Shown here: one piece after another, positions 37,161-41,058 of the stretch
Position numbering within the stretch: position 1 is the first letter of the stretch
Layout: each line of letters starts with the position of its first letter
Virus record (IMG/VR): IMGVR_UViG_3300046376_000136
Span: 1-41,058 of that record
Direction: 5' to 3' (one strand)
From: a virus
Length of the DNA: 41,058 bases
Notes under the pieces: model-generated
Told to the model about the DNA's origin: nothing
What the model saw: only the letters and a program-made list of their open reading frames with translations
The model's database searches: none
Made by a program: the position numbers and the translations under genes

Positions 37161-38897
37161 CTACTCCAGCCCTGGCATGATGACTTCTAACCCTTGATCT
37201 GTAAACAGATGCTCCTCGAAGCTCGACAGCGCCTCAACCTCCTCCGGCTCCGGCTCTGGCGGGGTATACACTCCGCGCCCATAGATGAGGTTGTACTTAT
37301 CGCGTTCGCGCATCATCGTCCACGCAAGGTCTTCCTCTTCAAGCTCGGTGGCGGCGATGCTCACCGGAAGGTTGTCGGCCACGCGGGAGACGACATCCGG
37401 CAACCCGTCATCCTCGGTCATGCCGTACTGTACGAAGCCTTGGACAAGTGGCTTGGTCTTCAGCCCGTTAGAGAAGAAGAGGCGCGAGGATGCCAGTAGC
37501 GGCTCCATGTGGCGGATGCGGGTGTCGCGCTCTCCGCTGTCGCCTTGAAACTCCGTCCATGTGATGGTGATGTCCCATCCCGTTGTCAAACTGTAGTTAT
37601 TGATGGCGGCTTGCATCAACCGCGCCCCTGGCGAGTCCTCGATCACAACGCGGTGCATGCCGTTGCGTCGGGCGGTATCGTGGATGATTCGGGCGAGTGC
37701 CGATGGCTTGTAGTGACCCTGCAAAGTCTCCGCGATATACATGCGGTTGCGGTGCATAATGCCTACCGCGCCGGAGGTCGTTAGCCAGTTCAGGCTCCGG
37801 CAGGGAAGCCGGAAGTGAATGCACCTCTGACCCTCCATCGGCAAGTCGCCCTCGTCCACCATCGCGGCCAACATCTGGCTCTCGGTGAATACCAGTTCGG
37901 CGGCTCCGTAGCTGTCGAGCATGTATTGGCTCATGAAGTATTCGTAATCGGCCTCATACTCCTCACGGAGAAATTCGTAGCTGAGGATGGCGGGAAACAG
38001 TAGCTCTAGTTCGTCCGGGTTGGGGAACCCGTTGGGGTCTAGGCGCTCGCCGTTCAACAGCCGCAGGGCAGGCTTGAAAACGCGGTGATAGCTTCCCGGC
38101 CTCGCCGTCAAAACCTCATCGCTGAAGGTGTCGCCTAGGCCGTACGGCGTCCCGATCTTTATCTCGAAGCCGGTTGGCTTAAGAATCTTGCGCGTGAGCT
38201 TATACGCCTTGGTGACGGCAACCCGGCCCTCATACTTCTTTGAGTTGCGGTTGGTGTTGATGTCGTCGTAGATCAACACGTCCGGGTGCCATCCGGTTGT
38301 GTTCGAGTCAATCGAGTTGGCCCATATCATCGGTTCCACGATCTTAGGGTCGTGCTGGCGGAGCAGACAGGTGAATTGCCCTGCTTCCTTGGCTGGCTTG
38401 GACACGCAGAGTTCGGGGAAGAGTGCTTGAAACAGCGTCGGCGGTCGGCTCGGGGGTTTGACGAAGAAGCTGGCTATCTGATCGACAAAGGCGAAGGCCA
38501 AGTCTTTGCCTCCGCTCATGATCAGAATCGCAATCGTCATGTAGTAATGCAGGATGAGTTGTACACAGTAGGCGATGTCGAGAGTGGTCTTGAAGGTGTT
38601 GCGCGGGTAGAGCAGGGTCCGTCTCCGCTTGCGCCCGATGTGGAGTTCCGCAACTGTCTGCGCCGGGTCTATCTCGGGGAAAAATCGGATGGCTTCGTGG
38701 TGAATGGCTTCGTCAATCAGGCAGTAACCCAACACATAGCACAGCGCGAGAAGGTTGGTCTTGCAGCAACGACGGCCATCCTCCTTCACCTCGTCGTCGT
38801 GCAAAACAAGGTCCGTCAGTTCCGTGCGCCATGCGCGATTGTCGCCGCGCTCTTGGTTCGGATCGCGGAGCCGTCGCCAGTTGAAATGTTGCTTCAT
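37161..38897 (-). CDS. terL: Terminase large subunit (578 aa)
   Basis: ATPase motor and nuclease of DNA packaging. Walker A-like LLYPRNTFKTTLD at about 95-107 (with arginine and an NTFKTT loop common in phage terminases) and Walker B VLIYDDIN at 207-214. The following segment IKIGTPYGLGDTF fits the coupling region. The C-terminal nuclease half has VGIMHRNRMYIAETL, VVIEDSPGARLM and the late acidic DGLPDVVSRVAD. The ATG at 38897 overlaps the preceding stop (ATGA). No small terminase was recognised, though a short upstream gene could serve. Confidence 0.9.
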   Translation of the reverse strand: MKQHFNWRRLRDPNQERGDNRAWRTELTDLVLHDDEVKEDGRRCCKTNLLALCYVLGYCLIDEAIHHEAIRFFPEIDPAQTVAELHIGRKRRRTLLYPRNTFKTTLDIAYCVQLILHYYMTIAILIMSGGKDLAFAFVDQIASFFVKPPSRPPTLFQALFPELCVSKPAKEAGQFTCLLRQHDPKIVEPMIWANSIDSNTTGWHPDVLIYDDINTNRNSKKYEGRVAVTKAYKLTRKILKPTGFEIKIGTPYGLGDTFSDEVLTARPGSYHRVFKPALRLLNGERLDPNGFPNPDELELLFPAILSYEFLREEYEADYEYFMSQYMLDSYGAAELVFTESQMLAAMVDEGDLPMEGQRCIHFRLPCRSLNWLTTSGAVGIMHRNRMYIAETLQGHYKPSALARIIHDTARRNGMHRVVIEDSPGARLMQAAINNYSLTTGWDITITWTEFQGDSGERDTRIRHMEPLLASSRLFFSNGLKTKPLVQGFVQYGMTEDDGLPDVVSRVADNLPVSIAATELEEEDLAWTMMRERDKYNLIYGRGVYTPPEPEPEEVEALSSFEEHLFTDQGLEVIMPGLE

Positions 38898-39166
38898 TGT
38901 CCCGCTTGCGCTGACATCTCTTCTTGCTCGTCGGGTTCAACTGGTCCCATGTGCTGCTGAACGTGCGCGGCAAGCTCGGCGGGGTTGCCTATGTTGTACT
39001 CGGCATCGGCGCTCTGCCCGTCCTGGGGCGGCTGGCCTTTGCCGTCGCGGAGGTCATGCTTGGCGATTAAGCCGTTTTTGGTCCTGCGGATATGCATCTC
39101 GTGAGTGTGGAGTTTCTTGCCCTTGCTGCTTAGGACCTTGGCTGCGCTTGCGGCTGGTGATTCCAT
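38894..39166 (-). CDS. Small protein before terminase (90 aa)
   Basis: I chose ATG 39166, which follows GGGGAGGG by seven bases, giving MESPAASAAK; the longer frame from 39205 overlaps the membrane-protein gene. It has a basic start (KVLSSKGKKLHTHEMHIRRT), KHDLRDGKGQPP and an acidic end (VEPDEQEEMSAQAGQ). It could be a small terminase or packaging adaptor by position only; no HTH is evident. The TGTAGTTAT site lies over the start codon. Confidence 0.55.
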   Translation of the reverse strand: MESPAASAAKVLSSKGKKLHTHEMHIRRTKNGLIAKHDLRDGKGQPPQDGQSADAEYNIGNPAELAAHVQQHMGPVEPDEQEEMSAQAGQ

Positions 39167-39168
39167 AA

Positions 39169-39324
39169 CTACACCCTCCCCACAAACAACGTGTAGACGA
39201 TCCAAACGAAGGTGACGAGATAGACGGCGATTTTGACGGGGATACGAACGCGCTCGTTAAGGCAAAGGTCAATGAGCGGCGTGAGGATATAGGCGACTAG
39301 CAGGATGATGATGATTTGGAGCAT
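39169..39324 (-). CDS. Two-helix small membrane protein (51 aa)
   Basis: ATG 39324 follows CCGGAGGCGCG, a strong ribosome site; TAG is at 39169-39171. The product has two hydrophobic segments (about 2-20, LQIIIILLVAYILTPLIDL, and about 31-48, KIAVYLVTFVWIVYTLFV) with a short charged link (NERVRIPV). It could be a class II/III holin or an inner-membrane accessory. The topology is clear; the function is not. Confidence 0.6.
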   Translation of the reverse strand: MLQIIIILLVAYILTPLIDLCLNERVRIPVKIAVYLVTFVWIVYTLFVGRV

Positions 39325-39353
39325 CGCGCCTCCGGGGTTCCCCCCGGACGCGC

Positions 39354-39608
39354 CTAGATGCGCCGGAGAGCCTGTCTGTCGATGACGGTAGTGAAGCCGT
39401 CGCCTTCAAACTTGATCTGTGCTGTTCTGCTGGATTGGCGGAGTATCTTGCACGCCTGCCCCTTGCGTCCCAATCTGTCCCAAACGAGGACATAGGGGAA
39501 GGGGATTGGCTGGTCATGGACTTCGGGGTTAGGCCCAAGCCTCATGATGGCTGTGCGGAGGGTAGCATCAAACTGGCGCTCCTCGCTACTGAGTTCTTTT
39601 TTCTTCAT
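39354..39608 (-). CDS. Small unknown protein (84 aa)
   Basis: ATG 39608 follows AAGAGAAAA and overlaps the gene before it by 23 nt. A helix (SEERQFDATLRTAIMRLG) is followed by strand-like segments around YVLVWDRLGRKGQACKIL, then RTAQIKFEGDGFTTVIDR, reminiscent of a small SH3-like or KOW-like beta barrel. No known family. Confidence 0.55.
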   Translation of the reverse strand: MKKKELSSEERQFDATLRTAIMRLGPNPEVHDQPIPFPYVLVWDRLGRKGQACKILRQSSRTAQIKFEGDGFTTVIDRQALRRI

Positions 39609-39912
39609 TTTTCTCTTTCATGGCTTTGCCGAAGCAGGAGCCGCAGATTACCGGCGTTGGGACGTCGCCCCTCGCCTTTATCGTGGCCTGGGTGGATGGT
39701 GACAACCAGACGGCGGCTCCGCACGCGCATAGCGCCTGTTTGGAGCCTGTGATTCCGCCGTGCTCGGTGGCCGCTACGACGGTCAGAGGGGCATCCGCTG
39801 GCACGTCTTCGATGGTTCCAAACTTTCCCTCCAGCGCCATCTTGCGGAGCCTCTGATGGGCTTCCGGGTTGGCCTTTAGTGCGGCGCGGATAACTTCAAT
39901 CTCGGTTGGCAT
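39586..39912 (-). CDS. Zinc-ribbon-like phage protein (108 aa)
   Basis: Begins MPTEIEVIRAALKANPEAHQ, a helical N-terminus. A CAC pair (KQALCACGAAVW) and later a CGSC pair (PTPVICGSCFGKAM) form a four-cysteine zinc ribbon with a long loop between. Similar small proteins occur in many phages without known function. Its start resembles that of the neighbouring gene (see 39896-40069), and it overlaps that gene by 17 nt. Confidence 0.65.
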   Translation of the reverse strand: MPTEIEVIRAALKANPEAHQRLRKMALEGKFGTIEDVPADAPLTVVAATEHGGITGSKQALCACGAAVWLSPSTQATIKARGDVPTPVICGSCFGKAMKEKNEEKRTQ

Positions 39913-40069
39913 CCTGCGCCTCCTTGATCGCGAGTTCTAGTTCGCTCCAGTCAATCGCCCAGTTGTTCTCGAAGGCGTTCAACGCCAGTCTGCAAGCGTC
40001 CAACAGTCGCGTGTTGATCTTCGACAGGAGTTCAATCTTGCTTCTCAGTCCTTCAATCTCGGTCGGCAT
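39896..40069 (-). CDS. Small helical protein (57 aa)
   Basis: ATG 40069 follows GGGAGGGTCA, so the longer frame to 40213 is not used. The product begins MPTEIEGLRSKIELLSKINT and continues as a second helix (ACRLALNAFENNWAIDWSEL). The first six residues and their codons repeat at the start of the adjacent zinc-ribbon gene, suggesting one arose from a partial duplication. Function unknown. Confidence 0.55.
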   Translation of the reverse strand: MPTEIEGLRSKIELLSKINTRLLDACRLALNAFENNWAIDWSELELAIKEAQDANRD

Positions 40070-40394
40070 TGACCCTCCCGGTTTCAACGATGTTGATCTC
40101 GAAGCGATGACGAACGCGCATCGAGTGACCGGACAAGATGGTCCGCATGGCGCGAACGGTGCGCCCCTGTTTGCCCACCAGCTTGCCGGTATCGAGCGGG
40201 GAACTGACGACATGGATAACGCTTTTTTCGGGGCCGGAGGTTTCGGCGTGTACTTTGACTTGGGCGGGGTTGTCCACCAGCGCCAACACGATCATGGTCA
40301 CCAGGGCGAGGGCTTCGTTGACTGCGACTCTCACGTCCGCGCACAAATCCGGTTGCCGGTCGACTAGCTGTTGTGACTCGATTGCTGCTCGCAT
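40053..40394 (-). CDS. KhpA-like KH-domain RNA-binding protein (113 aa)
   Basis: After an N-terminal helical segment (about 1-40), residues 45-105 carry a KH fold: a first strand around VKVHAETS, then SVIHVVSSPLDTG, the GKQG loop (74-77, in KLVGKQGRTVRAMRTIL) and strand RFEINIVE. GKQGRTxxAxRTxL is the signature of KhpA, a small bacterial RNA chaperone that pairs with KhpB/Jag. Phage carriage is unusual. It may steer phage or host RNA, for example transcripts with the leader hairpins; that link is inference. ATG 40394 follows GAGGAAGAG and directly abuts the previous stop. Confidence 0.75.
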   Translation of the reverse strand: MRAAIESQQLVDRQPDLCADVRVAVNEALALVTMIVLALVDNPAQVKVHAETSGPEKSVIHVVSSPLDTGKLVGKQGRTVRAMRTILSGHSMRVRHRFEINIVETGRVNADRD

Positions 40395-40736
40395 TTACTC
40401 TTCCTCTCTCAGTTTGCTTAGTTTGCTCATCTTGCCCCAACACTCTTCCAGTTCCGCCAGCGATAGTAGGCGGTCCTGATACTTTGCGGGGGGAACCTTT
40501 GTGGATGGGATGGGGAAGCCTTTAATCTCTCCTCCGGGGTTGGCTCCGAGGTCTCGCGCCCGTTGGCACGCATGAACGAAGCCAAAGGCCCGGACGATAA
40601 CCCCGCCGTGAAACACCTTTCCCGCATACGAGAGGTACCAATAGGACGTTTGCCCTTGGGTCTGCTTCCGCTCCTCTTCAATCAAGTCGCGGTTGCGCTG
40701 GCGTAGCTCTTCAATCGTCAGGTGTGGTCTCGTCAT
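40395..40736 (-). CDS. Conserved phage protein (113 aa)
   Basis: SYWYLSYAGKVFHGGVIVRA, then HACQRARDLGANPGGEIKGF and IPSTKVPP match in outline a common small phage family of unknown function, with YLSFA, GGVxVxA and NPGGE conserved. Helical N- and C-termini flank the core (EELRQRNRDLIEEERKQTQ, LAELEECWGKMSKLSKLR). The start overlaps the partial gene upstream by 26 nt. Confidence 0.6.
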   Translation of the reverse strand: MTRPHLTIEELRQRNRDLIEEERKQTQGQTSYWYLSYAGKVFHGGVIVRAFGFVHACQRARDLGANPGGEIKGFPIPSTKVPPAKYQDRLLSLAELEECWGKMSKLSKLREEE

Positions 40737-41058
40737 CCGCTTCTACAGGGGGATAGATTGCAAAGCCTTCGGGATATTTGCCCTCCGGCAACGCGCCTCG
40801 AATCAAGTCAACTGTTGCGCCGTAGTCTTTCGGCTTGGGGCCGCGCTTCTTCGGCGGATTGCTTTTACGGTACTCCTTCTCAGCAAGTTCTTCCTGTGAA
40901 AGTTCGGCATCGGGCGGCGGGTTCTTCGCCTCGAACCTCCGCCAACGCTGATAGCGGCTGCGCTCGGCATGGGAACTGGGGCGGAGACAGTACCGGCAAC
41001 GTACGTTGTCTTCCCGGCTGCGCCTCCATTGCTTCCGCTTCTCGGTGCATTCCTTGGA
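40711..41058 (-). CDS. Partial zinc-finger-like protein, cut by the right edge
   Basis: A leftward open frame enters at the right edge and stops at TGA (40711-40713), giving 115 residues without an in-frame ATG start inside the window. Near the edge it has basic residues (ECTEKRKQWRRSR) and a C-x2-C pair (VRCRYCLRP) followed by SSHAERSR, a zinc-finger-like pattern. A Pro/Lys linker (NPPKKRGPKPKD) and a conserved-looking tail (LIRGALPEGKYPEGFAIYPP) come later. The 5' end lies outside the window. Confidence 0.6.
   Translation of the reverse strand, partial: SKECTEKRKQWRRSREDNVRCRYCLRPSSHAERSRYQRWRRFEAKNPPPDAELSQEELAEKEYRKSNPPKKRGPKPKDYGATVDLIRGALPEGKYPEGFAIYPPVEADDETTPDD

Larger units (their letters stand above)
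1122..39173. repeat. Dispersed TGTAGTTAY 9-mer (at least 15 copies)
   Basis: Exact sites on the + strand: 3274, 13155, 20387, 31232, 31967, 37592. On the - strand (as RTAACTACA): 1832, 3574, 4028, 17000, 21626, 28669, 33008, 36509, 39165 (left ends). One-base variants: 1122, 1342, 7794, 15747, 18150. Sites fall in leaders, at start and stop codons, and inside genes in different frames (Asn-Asn-Tyr, Val-Val-Ile and Cys-Ser-Tyr codons). The bases after it are often CC or CGG. See findings. Confidence 0.75.

Noticed and set aside
1-41058. Integrase, excisionase or attachment site indicating a temperate phage
   Set aside because: No tyrosine or serine recombinase motif was seen. The RHH protein could be a repressor, but that alone does not show lysogeny.

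Overview
The window is a 41 kb piece of a double-stranded DNA bacteriophage genome. It carries a complete virion module: large terminase, portal, scaffold, a capsid protein resembling the N4-gp56 family, two related head-tail proteins, a large tail protein, internal virion proteins and tail fibre genes. I see no tape measure, tail sheath or tail tube gene, so a short-tailed (podovirus-like) particle is the best reading. The likely host is a Gram-negative bacterium that uses PEP-CTERM/exosortase sorting. Acidobacteriota is my preferred guess, because the phage carries a PEP-CTERM protein and a secreted protein joining beta-helix, BIG2-like and chitobiase-C-like domains. The host is inferred, not shown.

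Layout. Positions 1-442 hold no convincing gene: a perfect inverted repeat at the very edge, a possible promoter and a cluster of GCGGTCAC iterons that could be an origin. From 443 to about 5780 a rightward arm holds mostly small genes: a clamp-loader-like AAA+ ATPase, an ArdC-like anti-restriction protein, a DUF6876-type protein and many unknowns. Most have their own 5' leader made of a GC-rich hairpin, the heptamer CATAACC and a strong Shine-Dalgarno. This arm looks like an early, host-takeover or anti-defence region. The two arms converge on a bidirectional terminator at 5802-5830.

From 5829 to the right edge everything is leftward. Read in transcription order from the right edge, it holds: small phage proteins including a KhpA-like KH-domain protein, then terminase (40.7-37.2 kb); portal, scaffold and capsid (37.0-32.1 kb); connector, tail and internal virion proteins, a SleB-like hydrolase and fibres (31.9-16.4 kb), ended by a terminator; a tightly coupled operon of ribbon-helix-helix protein, coiled-coil protein and RecF/SMC-like ATPase (16.3-14.5 kb); a cassette of small phage proteins (14.35-12.0 kb); and three units that each start behind the same 22-bp element (11.8-5.8 kb). 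Those three encode the PEP-CTERM protein with five small genes, the membrane-anchored beta-helix protein with a zinc-finger protein, and a beta-rich unknown.

The main unexplained signals are: (1) a 9-mer, TGTAGTTAY, scattered at least 15 times on both strands, in coding and non-coding DNA and in several reading frames; (2) the repeated hairpin/CATAACC leader of the rightward arm; (3) the 22-bp upstream element of the leftward arm; (4) two intrinsic-terminator-like hairpins inside the portal gene; and (5) a QueE-like small protein without the radical-SAM cysteines. No DNA polymerase, helicase, RNA polymerase, integrase or tRNA gene was recognised. The leftmost leftward gene at the right edge is cut by the window.
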